Shown: positions 1 through 13,200, counted from the first letter of the stretch. The stretch is DNA of 64,000 bases from Mycobacterium sp. IS-1496 (GCF_001499995.1 NZ_LQIU01000005.1:50692-114691); one strand, 5' to 3'. Notes: generated by a model from the sequence alone, not told the origin. Program-made: numbers and translations.

Positions 1-2568
1 CGACAGCACCACCGAACCGACGAGATAGAGCGGGGCGATGAGCGACCGCAGCAGCACGGCCAGGGTCAACAGCACGACGATGAGGGTGACGACGATGATG
101 AAGCGGATGTCGCGCTCGTAATAGTCGCGGGTGTCGCGCAGCGAGGCGGGGAACCCACCCATCGAGATCGAGGCGTCGGCCAGGGTGGTGTTCGGCTGGG
201 CGCCCCTGGCGACGTCGCTGATCGCGTTCACCTGATCCATCGCCTCGGGGCTGAACGGATTGAGTTCGGTCTGCACCAGATACCGCGCCGAGTGGCCGTC
301 CGGCGAGATGAAGGTCTCGGCGGCCTTCTGGAACTCCACGGCCCTGAGCACTTCGGCCGGGATGTTGAACCCGGCCATCGACGAACCCGCCGCGTCCTTG
401 CGCATCGTCAACAGGAACGCCGACGCCTGGTCGAGGCCGTCGGCCATCACCTTGATCTGCTCGACGACCTCGCCGACACCGCCGGCCACCTGCCGGCTTC
501 CACTGGCCAGCCGGTCGGCGCCCTGCCGGACCTCTCGCAGGCCCTGCTGCGCCTCGCTCGGGGAGTCCAGGCCCAGCTCGTCGACCGCCTTGACGATGTT
601 GGTCATCGCCGCGTTGAGCGTCTTGACCGTCGTGTTGAGCGACTGCCGGTCGTCGAGGCCCTCCAACTCCCCGGCGAGGGTGTTGATCCGCTCCAGCCGC
701 CCGTCCTCGCGCGCGTCCATCAGCCGCTCGAACTGCATCCGGGTGTTGACGCAGGACGGATTCGCGTCGCAGACCGCGTTGCCGTTCAACGCCATCAGGA
801 CCGGACCGATCCACCCGAACATGTCCCGGACCGCGGCGAAGTTGATGCCCATCGACAGGCCAAGTTCGTTGACGCTCTTGACGAGCTTGGCGGCGGTGTC
901 GACGTCGCGCACCAGCCGCTCGCCGCCGTACTCAACCCGCACCTTCGTGACGGCGTCCAGCAGCGTCTGCAGGCTCGGGGCGACCTCGTTGACCTGGGCG
1001 CGCACGTCGCCGAGCGTGTCGGCGAGCGTGGTCGCCCCGGCCGCCAGTTGGTCGAGGTCACCGGAGCGCTCACCGATCTGCGCGGATCCGGCGGCCAGCC
1101 GGTCGCCGACGATGCCCGCCTGGAACGTGGCGCGGAACTCCGGCGGCACCTCACCGAGCGGTCTGGTCACCCCGGCGACCCGCGCGACATCGGGCATCTG
1201 CGCGATCCGCGACGCCATCTGCTCCAGATCCGCGAGCGCCTGCGGGGTGCGCAGATCACGCGGCGACTGCACGAGGATGTACTGCGGGACCGACTGGCTG
1301 ATCGGGAAGTGCTGTTCCAGCGCGGCGTAGCCGATCGAGCTGGGCGCCGAATCGGAGACGACCTCGCGATCGTCGTAGTTGAACCGCGCGAACCCCGCAG
1401 CGCCGCCCAGCAGCAGCAGGACCAGCACGCTGGCGATCAGATGGGGCACCGGCCTGCGCACGATGCGGATCCCCGACCGCCGCCAGAACCGCGCGGTCAG
1501 TTCCCGCCTGGGCTTCACCCACCCGCGGGGCCCGGCGAGCACGAGGATCGCGGGCAGCAGCGTCATCCCGGCCAGGTAGGCCACGCCGATGCCGATCGCC
1601 GCGGACACCCCGATGGTCTTGAACACCCCCATCTGGGCGAAGTTCATGACGAGGAACGTGAGTCCGACGGTGACGGCGGATGCGGTGATCACCTTGCCGA
1701 TCGAGATCATCGCCGACCGCACGGCCCGGTCGAATCCGGCACCGGACCGCAGATAGTCGTGGTAGCGGCTGATCAGGAAGACCGCGTAGTCCGTCCCGGC
1801 GCCGGCCATGATCGCGCTCAGGAACACGATGGACTGGTTCGAGACGCCCGCGCCGGTCAGGTGCGAGTAGCCCGCCACCAAACCCTGCGCGATCATCAGC
1901 GACGACCCGATCGTCACCAACGGCAGCAGCATGGTCACCGCGCTGCGGTACACGAGCAGAAGCACCCCGAGCACCAGGACGGCTATCGCGATCTCGATGG
2001 GCAGGCGATCCTGTTCACCGGCGACAGTCAGGTCGGCCACGGTGGCGGCCGGGCCGGTCAGGTAGACGTCGAGTCCGTCGCCCGAACGGCCATCGGGGAC
2101 GTTGTGTTCGACGATGTCGGACACCCGGTTGAACGAGTCGAAGGCCCGCGGGGTGCCCAGCTCGCCCTGCAGGCTGACCGGCAACACCCAGGTCGTCTTG
2201 TCCTCGCTGGTCAGGAACTGGCGCAGCTGCGGCGTACTGACGAAATCCTGCACCGACACGACGTCGGCGACGTCGTCGCGCAGGGCGTCGACCACCTCGC
2301 GGTAGGTCTCCTCGTCGGCGGGTTCGAGCCCGGACTCGTTGATGAAGGCGACGACGAGCAGGTTGTCCGACTCCGACTGCTGGAACGCCTCCGCCATGTT
2401 CCGCGCGGTCACACTCGACGGCGCGTCGGCGGGCAGGATGGCCAGCGGGTGCTTCTCGGCCATCTGGCCGAGGGAGGGGAACGACAACGGCAGGGCGACG
2501 GCCAACGCCACCCAGACCCCGATCACCGCCCAGGGCCACCGCACCACAAAGTCGGCTAACCGCCGCAT
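1..2568 (-). CDS. mmpL10: MmpL10-type RND lipid transporter (3' end cut by window)
   Basis: This is an RND-superfamily inner-membrane transporter, expected to move an acylated trehalose precursor to the periplasm using proton motive force. The frame is open from an ATG at 2568 to the window edge (856 codons). About 145 residues are therefore missing compared with the roughly 1000-residue MmpL10 family. The N-terminus (MRRLADFVVRWPWAVIGVWV) is a typical first membrane helix. The proton-relay motif GTDYAVFLISRYHDY lies around Asp260-Tyr261. A large periplasmic loop precedes it and a second membrane block follows. It lies 26 bp downstream of papA3 on the same strand, so the two are probably co-transcribed. 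The MmpL family is certain. The MmpL10 name rests on the papA3-pks context. Confidence 0.85.
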   Translation of the reverse strand, partial: MRRLADFVVRWPWAVIGVWVALAVALPLSFPSLGQMAEKHPLAILPADAPSSVTARNMAEAFQQSESDNLLVVAFINESGLEPADEETYREVVDALRDDVADVVSVQDFVSTPQLRQFLTSEDKTTWVLPVSLQGELGTPRAFDSFNRVSDIVEHNVPDGRSGDGLDVYLTGPAATVADLTVAGEQDRLPIEIAIAVLVLGVLLLVYRSAVTMLLPLVTIGSSLMIAQGLVAGYSHLTGAGVSNQSIVFLSAIMAGAGTDYAVFLISRYHDYLRSGAGFDRAVRSAMISIGKVITASAVTVGLTFLVMNFAQMGVFKTIGVSAAIGIGVAYLAGMTLLPAILVLAGPRGWVKPRRELTARFWRRSGIRIVRRPVPHLIASVLVLLLLGGAAGFARFNYDDREVVSDSAPSSIGYAALEQHFPISQSVPQYILVQSPRDLRTPQALADLEQMASRIAQMPDVARVAGVTRPLGEVPPEFRATFQAGIVGDRLAAGSAQIGERSGDLDQLAAGATTLADTLGDVRAQVNEVAPSLQTLLDAVTKVRVEYGGERLVRDVDTAAKLVKSVNELGLSMGINFAAVRDMFGWIGPVLMALNGNAVCDANPSCVNTRMQFERLMDAREDGRLERINTLAGELEGLDDRQSLNTTVKTLNAAMTNIVKAVDELGLDSPSEAQQGLREVRQGADRLASGSRQVAGGVGEVVEQIKVMADGLDQASAFLLTMRKDAAGSSMAGFNIPAEVLRAVEFQKAAETFISPDGHSARYLVQTELNPFSPEAMDQVNAISDVARGAQPNTTLADASISMGGFPASLRDTRDYYERDIRFIIVVTLIVVLLTLAVLLRSLIAPLYLVGSVVLS

Positions 2569-2594
2569 ATCGCCCTCACCCTCGCCGCCTCACG

Positions 2595-4016
2595 CTATGC
2601 GACGCGTCCCCAGTGCCCGCTGTCGGCGACCATTGCCGAAACGGACTTCATCGCCTGCATATATCGGATGACCGATTTCTCGGCGACCGGATTGTCGGGA
2701 TGCATGATCGCCATCACCGTGCCCTCGCCGTATCGGAATATGTAAATCGTGAGCTGATAGGAGAACCGGCCGTCCGGGTAGATCCCGATGTTGTCCGCAA
2801 GACCCATATCCGCCGCGGCCAGAACGGCGTTGAGCGGTGCGGCACCGGCGTGGAAGAAGTTCGACACGGGGAAATTGGCCTGCGGCCAGTTCAACCCCGG
2901 CGCCAATTCGAGCACCCGGTAGTACGGAACTCTTGCCATATTCAAATTCGTGTCGAAAGAAGTCTGCGCCGACCACGCGGCATCCGCGAACGAACCCGCG
3001 CCGATCGGCACGGTAATCGGAATCAGACCGGTGAACCAGCCCTGGGTCATGAAATTGTCGGTGGCGCTGCGCGAATCCCTCGGCGTGAGGCCGTAATACG
3101 TGAGCGCACCCGTCAGCTCATGCTCCACCTGCGCGAGACAGGCAAACAGACCGCCGACGAAACGCGCGCCCGCGGCCGAACACGCGGCGTCGAAGCGCTC
3201 CGTTTGAGCAACGTCCATCAGGACCTCGGTGGCCATGCTGCTTCTGGTCGATTCCTGCGGATTGCCCAGCGGAAGCGGGAATTCCGGGAAGCCACCGCCG
3301 TTGCTGTCGGCGAAGTCGATCCAGGCCTGCACATCCTTGTCATGCACGGTCAGTTCCGCCGTGCGCTCGCGCTCGCGCACGCAGAACTCGTCGAAGCTAC
3401 CGGCCTCGGGCAGCGTGAGCGCTTCGCCGCCACCACTGAGCGCCGAATACATCCCATTGGCTTCCAGCATTGTCGTGCCGATCAATGTCGCGTCCCCGTG
3501 AACATGATCCATGGCGGCGAAAAAGGTGAAATGGCCGTCGTTCTGGATGATTCCGAATGTGAAGCAGGCCCACTCCAGTGGATTCGGAATGCCCACGACA
3601 TGGGCCAGTATCTCGTCGACCGTCATGTCGCCGTGATCGACGGGCACGAATTCGATGTCGGCCGGATCCTCGAGCGCATGCCTGACGAACTCACCGTCGC
3701 CGGTGTCCTCGAACCAGCTGCGGAAAGTGTCGTGCCGCCGTAGATAGTTGTTCACGGCGTGGTCCATCGCGGCGATCTCACACTCGCCGGCCACTTCACA
3801 ACTCGCGATGATCTGCCGGGAGAAGTTCAACCCCGCGGCCGTCCGCTCGCGGTAATTCCGAAGATGTTGGCGCTGCATGTAACTGATCGGCACGGAACTG
3901 ACCGGCGCTCGTCCCGCCTTTTCGACGGCCGCCGCGGTCGGATGCCAGGACGTGACGGAGCCAGGTTTGAGCGCCCATTCATCGAGGCCGCCAATTGTGA
4001 TCTTGCCTATGCGCAA
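2595..4016 (-). CDS. papA3: PapA3-type polyketide-associated acyltransferase
   Basis: This cytosolic acyl-CoA-dependent O-acyltransferase has the condensation-domain fold. In the trehalose polyphleate pathway PapA3 acylates trehalose to give the diacyl intermediate. The protein is 473 residues, matching the usual length of about 472. The HxxxD catalytic motif is His171-Val-His-Gly-Asp175. I chose the TTG start at 4016 because GGGAGGA lies about 7 bases upstream and the protein then begins MRIGKITIGGLDEW, the family N-terminus. The frame is open upstream to 4217, but that extension is Arg/Cys-rich and unlike the family. It is divergent from pks and runs into mmpL10. The PapA family is firm. 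The PapA3 assignment is from length, N-terminus and locus. Confidence 0.87.
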   Translation of the reverse strand: MRIGKITIGGLDEWALKPGSVTSWHPTAAAVEKAGRAPVSSVPISYMQRQHLRNYRERTAAGLNFSRQIIASCEVAGECEIAAMDHAVNNYLRRHDTFRSWFEDTGDGEFVRHALEDPADIEFVPVDHGDMTVDEILAHVVGIPNPLEWACFTFGIIQNDGHFTFFAAMDHVHGDATLIGTTMLEANGMYSALSGGGEALTLPEAGSFDEFCVRERERTAELTVHDKDVQAWIDFADSNGGGFPEFPLPLGNPQESTRSSMATEVLMDVAQTERFDAACSAAGARFVGGLFACLAQVEHELTGALTYYGLTPRDSRSATDNFMTQGWFTGLIPITVPIGAGSFADAAWSAQTSFDTNLNMARVPYYRVLELAPGLNWPQANFPVSNFFHAGAAPLNAVLAAADMGLADNIGIYPDGRFSYQLTIYIFRYGEGTVMAIMHPDNPVAEKSVIRYMQAMKSVSAMVADSGHWGRVA

Positions 4017-4263
4017 AGCGTTTTCCTCCCGCTTCGGCCGGTTCAAGCCGGTTTTCGGATCCGGCATGAGCCGTCGCCGGATCAACATACCCTCGCATCG
4101 ACCGCAGCGGCCCATGCCGACCGGACAATCGGACCGCCGCACCGCGCACATGTGGCCCGAACATGGCCTAGTGTGCGTCCCGGAAGTTGATTTTTGCGTT
4201 GCGACAGCGGATGTCACGCAGGGGGTCGTCTCACACCGCGACGCAAGGGAGGACTAGAACGGC
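4017..4263. promoter_or_regulatory. Divergent papA3 / pks control region
   Basis: These 247 bases separate the papA3 and pks starts and must hold both promoters. A Shine-Dalgarno-like GGGAGGA sits about 10 bases before the pks ATG. The segment around 4180-4205 is locally AT-richer (gttgatttttgcgttgcgac) and is the likeliest promoter core. I saw no clear operator palindrome. Confidence 0.6.
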
Positions 4264-7200
4264 ATGGAATCTGCCGCACACCCGAACGAACCGGCCAACC
4301 GATTTGCCATCGTCGGCTACGCGGCGCGATTTCCCGGCGCACAGGACGCGAACCAGTTCTGGGACCTTTTGCGAGAAGGCCGCGAGGCGATTTCGGAAGT
4401 GCCTCAGGACCGCTGGAACGCCGACGACTTCTTCGACCCGGAACCGGGGGCGCCCGGCAAGGTCGTGACCCGTCGTGCGGGTTTCGTCGATGACGTGACC
4501 GGGTTCGACGCGCCGTTCTTCGGGATGTCGACGCGCGAGGTCAGATTGATGGACCCGCAGCACCGGTTGTTGCTGGAGACGGCATGGCGCGCCGTGGAAC
4601 ATTCGGGCACCGCGCCAACGGATCTGGCCGACAGCAACACCGGCGTGTTCGTCGGCCTCGCCACCCACGACTACCTGGGAATGGCATCGGACGAGCTCAC
4701 CTACCCCGAGATCGAGGCCTACATGGCCATCGGCACGTCGAACGCGGCGGCGGCCGGCCGGATCAGCTACCGGATGGGGCTGCAGGGGCCGGCGGTCGCC
4801 GTCGACACCGCTTGCAGCTCGTCGCTGGTGGCCATCCATCAGGCGTGCCAGGCGCTGCAGTTGGGTGAATGCGACCTCGCGCTGGCCGGTGGGGCGAACG
4901 TGCTGCTCACCCCGGCCACCATGATCACGTTCTCCAACGCGCACATGCTCGCGCCCGACGGCCGGTGCAAGACGTTCGACGCGGCCGCGGACGGTTATGT
5001 ACGCGGTGAGGGTTGCGGCGTCGTCGTCATCAAGCGGCTCGAGGACGCGCTGCGCGACGGTGACCGGATCCGGGCGGTCATCCGCGGCAGCGCAATCAAC
5101 CAGGACGGTGCGTCGGGCGGCTTGACCGTGCCCAACGGTGTTGCCCAGCAAAGGGTTATCGCCGACGCCCTGAAGCGCGCCGGTGTCCGGCCCGCCGACG
5201 TCGGATACCTGGAGGCCCACGGCACCGGAACATCGCTGGGCGACCCGATCGAGGCCCAGGCCGCAGGTGAGGCGCTCGGCGCCGGACGCGATCCGAACCG
5301 TCCGCTGTTGCTCGGCTCAGCGAAGACGAACATCGGACACCTGGAGGCGGCCGCGGGCATCGCCGGCGTCATCAAGGTGATCCTCTCGCTCGAACACGAG
5401 ACGCTGCCGAAGCACCTCAACTTCACCAACCCCTCCCCACACATCCCCTGGGAACGGCTCCCGGTCGAGGTCGTGAAGGAGACCACCCCCTGGGAGCGCA
5501 ACGGGGCGCCCCGCATCGCCGGGGTGAGCTCGTTCGGGTTCGCAGGCACCAACGCGCACGTCATCCTCGAAGAGGCTCCCGAGCCGACCGTCGCGCCGGC
5601 CGCCTCCGCGCAGACCGGTGAGAGGTTGCGCCTGCTTCCGCTGTCGGCGCGGACACCAGCGGCTCTCGTGCAGATCGCCGATCGGTACCGCACGTGGTTG
5701 GCTGCGCATCCGGAGGCCACCCTGGCCGACGTCTGCCACACCGCGGGCGTGGGGCGCGCCCACCTGGAGCACCGGGCGGCATTGGTGGTCGATTCCAGGG
5801 AATCGGCCGTCGACCTGCTCGGCGCGCTCGCCGACGATCGGCCCGCGCCCGGCCTGGTTCGGGGCGAGTCCTACGACACCCCGAAGACGGCGTGGCTGTT
5901 CACCGGACAGGGCAGCCAGTACCCGGGGATGGCCCGGGAGCTGTTCGACACCGAGCCGGTGTTCGCCGAAACGATGAGGCGGTGCGCGGCCGCCGTCGCC
6001 GACGTCCTCGAAAAGCCGCTGCTCGACGTGATATTCGATGTCGGGGCGAGCGCAGTGACGGGAGAGGGTTCCGGCAGCCCGGAGGCCGCCGCGACACTGC
6101 GGCAGACGTCGTACGCGCAGCCCGCCCTGTTCGCCGTCGAGATGGGTCTGGCCCGGCTCTGGCAGTCCTGGGGCTTCGAACCCGACGTGGTGCTCGGACA
6201 CAGCGTCGGCCAGTACTCGGCGGCCTGCGTCGCGGGCGTGCTCGGTCTCGAGGACGGCGCCCGGCTGATGGCCGAGCGCGGCCGGCTCTTCGGCAGCCTG
6301 CCCGCGGGTGGCCGCATGGTCGCGGTGTTCGCCGCCGCCGAGCGGGTCGAGAACCTGACCGATGAGTTCCCGAGCCTGTCGGTCGCTGCCTACAACGGCG
6401 CCAACACCGTGTTGTCCGGTCCCGCCGCGGATCTGGAGAAGGCGGTGGCCGCCCTGGCGGCCAACGGTGTCCGCTGCGACTGGCTGGACACCAGCCACGC
6501 CTTCCACTCGGCGCTGCTCGACCCGATCCTCGACGAGTTCGAGGCCTACGCCCAGCAGTTCGACTACGCCGCGCCGCAGCGCATCCTGATCGACAACCGC
6601 ACCGGAACCGCGCTCGGCAGGAGTGTGCGCCTCGACGGGGCCTACTGGCGCAGGCACGCGCGTCAGCCCGTGGAATTCGCCAAGAGCGTGCGCACACTCG
6701 CCGAACTGAACTGCAAGGTGTTGCTCGAGATCGGTCCGCGACCGGTGCTGACCGCCGCCGCCCTTGCGGCATGGCCCGATCCGGCCACCACACCGCGGGC
6801 CATCGCCTCGATGCGGGCGAACACCGCCGACCACCGGCAGATCACCGAAGCCCTCGCCGACGCGTACGTCCTGGGTCACCTGCCCGATTTCGCCGCTGTC
6901 CGGGAAGCCGACGCGCAGAAGCTGGACCTGCCCACCTACCCGTTCGAGCACCGCCAGTACTGGTTCCGCGACAAGCAGGCCGACCGTCGCGATCAGGCCG
7001 CCGTCCGGGAGCACCATGCCGCGCGCACCGAGACCGTCGGCCTCCTCGAGGACGGCCGGATCCCCGAACTCGCGGCCCTCCTCGGCGACTCCGGCGGTGA
7101 TCAGCAGGTCATCGATGTCCTGACCCGGCTTGCCGCACAACACAACCGGCAACGGACGAGTCAGTCGATCACCGACGACCGCTACGAGATCCGCTGGGAG

Positions 7201-10200
7201 GAACTGCCCGCGGCTCGGGGGGAGACCGGCGGGCCGTCCACGTGGATCCTCGTCGGCGACGACACCGACGCCGTCGGCCCCCTGATCGACGCGCTGACCG
7301 CACGCGGCGACCGGCACCAGATCGTCGGGTTGCCGGCGACCGACGCCGACGAGGCTCACCTCGTCGACGTGTTGCGGGCCGCCGATGACGATGAGTCGGC
7401 GCTGCGGGTGCTGCACGTCGCGGCACTGGAGTCCGCGACCGCACCGTCGATGCGGTCCCTGCTGCGCATGCAGCACCGGATCCTCGGCGGGACGCGGCGG
7501 CTGTTCCGTGCCGCGACCGGCACCGGACTGCGTATCCCGATCTGGCTGGTGACCCGTGGCGCACAGCGCGTCACCGCCGCGGACACCGTCGCGCCGGACC
7601 AGAGCGCACTGTGGGGGTTCGGACGGGCCGCGTCGCTGGAACTTCCGCACCTGTGGGGCGGACTGGCCGACCTGTCGGCCGGTCCCGGGGCGGGCGAATG
7701 GGTTCGGCTGCTCGACCGGCTCACGGCGCCTCCGGCCGCGGTCAGGGAAGACCAGATCGCGTTGCGCGACGGCGCCGTCCATGTGCCGCGGCTGGTCCGG
7801 CGCACCGGACAACCCAGCGGAACGCCGCTCCAACTGCGCACCGACGCAACGTATCTGGTGACCGGCGGGCTGGGAGCGATCGGCCTGGAGATCGCCGGTC
7901 ACCTGGCCGCGCACGGCGCCGGCAACCTGGTGCTCACCAGCAGGCGCATGCCGAGCGAGGCCGCACGGGAACGCATCGACGCGCTGTGCGACCAGTACGG
8001 CTGCACCATCCGCGTCCTCGCCGCCGACGTCGCCGATGCGCACGACGTCGCCCGCCTGCTCGCAGGCGGGCGGGCCGATCTTCCGCCGCTGGCAGGTATC
8101 GTCCACGCCGCCGGCGAGATCGGCACCACCCCGCTCAGCGAACTGGAAGACGCCGAGGTCGACCGGGTGTTCGCCGGAAAGGTCTGGGGTGCCTGGCATC
8201 TCGCCGAAGCCGCGGCCGACCTGCGGCTCGACTTCTTCATCAGCACCTCCTCGATCGCCTCGGTCTGGGGCGGATTCGGCCAGACCGCCTACGGCGCGGC
8301 GAACGCCTTCCTCGACGGTCTCGCCTGGCGGTTGCGCGACCAGGGCATCGCCGCGACCAGCGTCAACTTCGGACCGTGGTCGGCGGGTATGGCCGACGCC
8401 GAGTCGCGCGCGCGCCTCGAGCAGCGCGGAGTCCGCACCCTCGCACCCGCCGACGCACTGGCCGGACTGGCCGACGTCGTCTCGGGCCCCGCGGCGCAGG
8501 GTGTGGTCGCGCGGATCGACTGGGCCCGTTTCCTTCCGCTGTACCAGCAGGCGGGCAGGCGCGCGTTCCTGTCCGAACTGGAGCGTGAAGTGCCGCTCGC
8601 GCCGGACGCGGCGCCGGCGGTGACCATGTCCGGGAAGACGCCGCTCGTCGAGCGGCTCGCAGGTGCCCCCGTTCAGCAGCGCAAGCGCCTGCTCACCGAC
8701 TACCTGCGTGACGCGGTCGCCGAGGTGACGCGCGTCGATCCCTCCGAGATCCGCGAGGACGCCGGATTCTTCGATCTCGGCATGGATTCGCTGATGGCCG
8801 TCGAACTCCGGCGGCGCCTCGAACAGGGTGTGGGACACGAGATCCCGGTCACCCTGGTGATGGACCATCCCCGGCTGTCCGACGCGGCCGACTACCTGCT
8901 CGGTGAGGTGCTCGGGCTGGCCGAACAGGCGAGCGCCGAATCACGGCCTGTGCTGGCGTCGTTGACCTCCAGCCGGACCGACGATCCGATCGCGATCGTC
9001 GCGGTGTCGTGCCGGTTCCCCGGAGCGCCGGACCCGGAGGCCTTCTGGGAGGTGCTCGCCGGCGGCGTCGACGCGATCCGGGAGGTCCCCGAGGACCGGT
9101 TCGACATCGACGAGTTCTACGACCCGGATCCGGACGCCGCGGGCAAGACCTACACCCGGTTCGGCGGATTCCTCGACGGGATCGACGGATTCGACCCGGA
9201 GTTTTTCGGCATCTCCCCGCGTGAAGCCGTCTGGATCGAACCGCAGCAGCGGCTGATGCTCGAAACGGTATGGGAGGGCCTCGAGAGGGCCGGGTACTCG
9301 CCGGCGGACCTGCGGGGCAGCCGGACCGGTGTCTTCGTGGGCGTGGCCGCCAACGAGTACGCGCACCTGCTGTCGTCGGAGTCGATCGAGAAGATCGAAC
9401 CGCACTTCATCACGGGCAACGCGCTCAACGCCATCTCCGGCCGGGTCGCCTTCGCGCTGGGACTGGAGGGTCCGGCGGTCGCGGTCGACACCGCGTGCAG
9501 TTCGGCGTTGGTGGCCGTCCACCAGGCCGTGCAGGCCCTGCACTCCGGGGACTGCGATCTGGCGTTGGCCGGCGGCGTGAACGTCCTGTTGAGCCCGGTG
9601 ACCGTGGTCGCCGCGTCGCGTGCCAGGATGCTCTCCCCCGTCGGCCGGTGCAAGACCTTCGACGCCTCCGCCGACGGCTACGTGCGCAGCGAAGGCTGCG
9701 GCGTCCTGGTGCTCAAGAGGTTGAGCGATGCGGTGCGCGACGGTGACCGGGTCTGCGCCGTCATACCCGGTAGCGCGGTGAACCAGGACGGTGCGTCCAG
9801 TGGCCTGACGGTGCCCAACGGCGGTGCGCAGCAACGGCTCATCGGCACGGCGCTGGCGCGCGCCGGGCTCACGGGCGCGGATGTCGACTACCTCGAGGCG
9901 CACGGGACGGGTACCCCGCTGGGCGATCCGATCGAGGTGCAGGCCGCGGCCGCCGCCTACGGCGCCTCCCGCGAGCCGGGCCGGCCGCTGCTCATGGGAT
10001 CGGTCAAGAGCAACATCGGCCACCTCGAATCCGCCTCCGGCGCAGCCGGTCTGATCAAGGTCGTGCTGTCGCTGCAGCACGGGGTGCTGCCGCAGAGCCT
10101 GCACTTCGACACCCCGTCGCCGCACATCCCCTGGGATTCGCTTCCGGTTCGGGTGGTGGACGAGGCGGTGCCGTGGCAGGCCAACGGCAGGCCGCGGCGC

Positions 10201-13200
10201 GCAGGTGTGAGTTCCTTCGGGTTCACCGGAACCAACGCGCACGTGCTGATCGAAGAGGCGCCGCAGGCACCGGTCACCGTGGACGAGGAGCCCGGCGACG
10301 ACGATCGGCAGGTCCACGTGCTGCCGCTGTCCGCGCGGTCGCCGGAAGCCCTGGTGCAGTTGGCCCGACGGTACGATTCTTGGTTGAGCGCTCATCCGGA
10401 TGCCGACCTCGCCGGGGTGTGCCTCACCGCCGGGTCCGGCCGTTCGCATTTCGAGCATCGCGCCGCGATGGTCGTGGATTCGGTCGACAGCGCGCGCCAG
10501 GGTCTCGCCGACGTGGCCGACAACCGCACGCGGCCCGGGGTCCTCCGGGGGGAGCACACCCACCGGCCGACCACGGCGTGGCTGTTCACCGGACAGGGCA
10601 GCCAGTATCCCGGGATGGCGCGGGAGTTGTTCGACGCCGAACCGGTTTTCGCCGACACCGTCACCCGGTGCGCGGACGCGGTCGCGGACATCCTGCCCAC
10701 ACCGCTGCTGGAGGTGCTGTTCGCCGCCGACCGTGAGACCGGGGAACGGTTGCGGCACACGTCGTATGCCCAGCCGGCGCTGTTCGCCGTCGAGATGGGT
10801 CTGGCCCGGCTGTGGCAGTCGTGGGGCATCGTGCCCGACGTGGTGCTCGGCCACAGCGTCGGCCAGTACGCCGCGGCGTGCGTGGCCGGCGTGTTCGGCC
10901 TCGAGGACGGCGCACGGCTGATGGCCGAACGCGGCCGGATGTTCGGCAGCCTGCCCGAAGGTGGCCGGATGGTGGCGATCTTCGCCGACGCCAAACAGGT
11001 CGAGCAGGTTGCCGGAGAGTTCGCGCGGGTGTCCGTCGGCGCCTACAACGGGCCCAACACCGTGCTCTCCGGCCCGGGCGAAGATCTCGAACAGGTTGTC
11101 GCCAGGTTCTCCGACGAGGGCATCCGCTGCACCTGGCTGGAGACCAGCCACGCCTTCCACTCGGAACTGCTGGACCCGGTGCTCGACGAGTTCGAGTCGT
11201 ACGCAGCGCAATTCGAGTTCGCCGCCCCGACCATGCCGCTGGTGTGCAACCGCACCGGTGCGGTGCTCACCGCGCAGAACCCGCTCGACGCGCAGTACTG
11301 GCGACGGCATTCCCGCCAGCCGGTGCAGTTCGCCGAGAGTGTGCGCACCGTCGCCGCGCTCGGGTGTTCGGTGCTGATGGAGATCGGTCCGCAGCCGGTG
11401 CTGACCGGGGCCGCGGTGCAGATCTGGCCGGAGCATCTGGCCGCCCCGCGGGCGATCGCCTCGCTGCGCAAGGGCGTCGGCGACCGGCGCCAGATCGCCG
11501 ACGCGCTGGCCGCGGCCTATGTCGGCGGCCACCGTCCCGACTTCGCTGCGCTGCACCGTCACACGCATCGGAAGCTCGAACTGCCCACCTACCCCTTCCA
11601 GCGTCGCCGGTTCTGGCCCAAGACCTCGGGCATCACGGTGGACGGCCCCGCTGTGTCGGGAATCCTGGGCAGCGCCAAGGAACTCGCGTCCGGCGACACC
11701 GTCTACACGAGCAGGATCTCGGTCAAATCGCAGCCCTGGCTGTCCGACCACGTCATCTACGGCACCGTCGTCGTCCCGGGCGCGACGTATGCCGCGATGG
11801 CGCTGGCCGCCGTCGGAACCCCCGCACGGGTCAAGGACGTGTTCTTCTACGAGCCGATCATCCTGCCCGAGAAGGCGTCGCGCGAAGCGCAGCTGACGCT
11901 GCGCATGCTCGAGGACGGCGCGCAGAAGTTCCAGGTGCACAGCCGCCCGTACGGCGTGCGGGACGCCGAATGGTCGCTGAACGCCGAAGGCACCGTCGTC
12001 CGAGGTGTCGACGACCAACCGGACGCGCACGACGACCCCGTCGACGAGGCGATCGAGCGGTGCAACCGCATGCGTCCGCAGGAGCTGTTCGAGACGTTCG
12101 CCGACATGGAACTGGCGTGGGGCCCGACCTGGTCGGGATCGCTGAAATCGCTCTGGCTCGGTGACGGTGAGGCGATCGGCGACGTCCTCGTCGGCGACGA
12201 GCTCGCCGAACAACTCGGCGGCGAGCCGATCCACCCGGTGCTGATGGATCTGTGCACCGGCGTCGCCTTCCCGGCGTTCCCGGCACTCCTGGCCGCCGAG
12301 CAGGGGGTGAGCGATCTGTTCCTGCCGCTGCGGTACGGCCAGGTGATGCTGCGGGAGAAGATGCCCCGGCGGTTCTACTGCCGGGCGCGGTGGCACCACA
12401 GTGCGCTGGACAGCGAAACGCAGGTCTTCGACCTCGGTTTCATCAGCCGCGACGGCCGCCCGCTCGGGGGTATCCGCGAGTTCACGGTCAAACGCGCACC
12501 GCGCGAGGCGCTGCTTCGCGGCCTCGGCGGCGACGCCACCCGGCTGCTCTACACCCTGGGCTGGCACGAGGTGCCCCTGCCCGCAGCCGATTCCGCGACA
12601 CCGAGCGGCACCTGGCTGATCGCCGGGTTCGACGAACTGGCCGCCGCGGCGCCCGGGTGCGTCCCGTTCGACCGGACCACCGACCCGGAGCTCCTCGGCG
12701 GACTGCTGGTGGACGCGCACAGGCGCGGTATGGCGTTCTCCGGTGTCGTGTGGCGCAGTGCGGCACCGAGGCCGGACGAGTCGACCGCCGACGCCGCCGA
12801 GCGGATCGAGACCGAGATCGCCAACCTGCTCAGCGCGGTGCACACCGTGCAGGGCGGCGGCGTGACGCTGCCGAACGGCCTCTGGATCGTCACCGAGCGG
12901 GCCGTGGCCACCGAATCCGGCGAACCCGTCGATCCGGTGCAGGCCGCGCTGTGGGGTCTCGGGCGCACCACGATCAACGAGGAACCGGCGCTTCGCTGCA
13001 GACTCGTCGACTGCGACGGATCCCCGGAGGCGGTGGACGCCATGGCCGGCCTGCTGGCCACCCCGGTCGACGAGCCGGAACTGGCACTGCGTCAGGGCAA
13101 ATTGCTGGCATCGAGGCTGTTGCACTGGGCGCGCAGCGGCCACCTCACGGTGCCCCGGGCGTCCGACTACGTCCTGGCTCCGACCGAGCGCGGCGCGATC

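Noticed and set aside
292..2559. 755-residue plus-strand frame opposite mmpL10
   Set aside because: Low-complexity Arg/Gly/His sequence. The minus strand gives a clear MmpL with the GTDYAVFL motif.
5317..8868. 1183-residue minus-strand frame opposite pks module 1
   Set aside because: Shadow of module 1 with the same compositional bias and no motifs.
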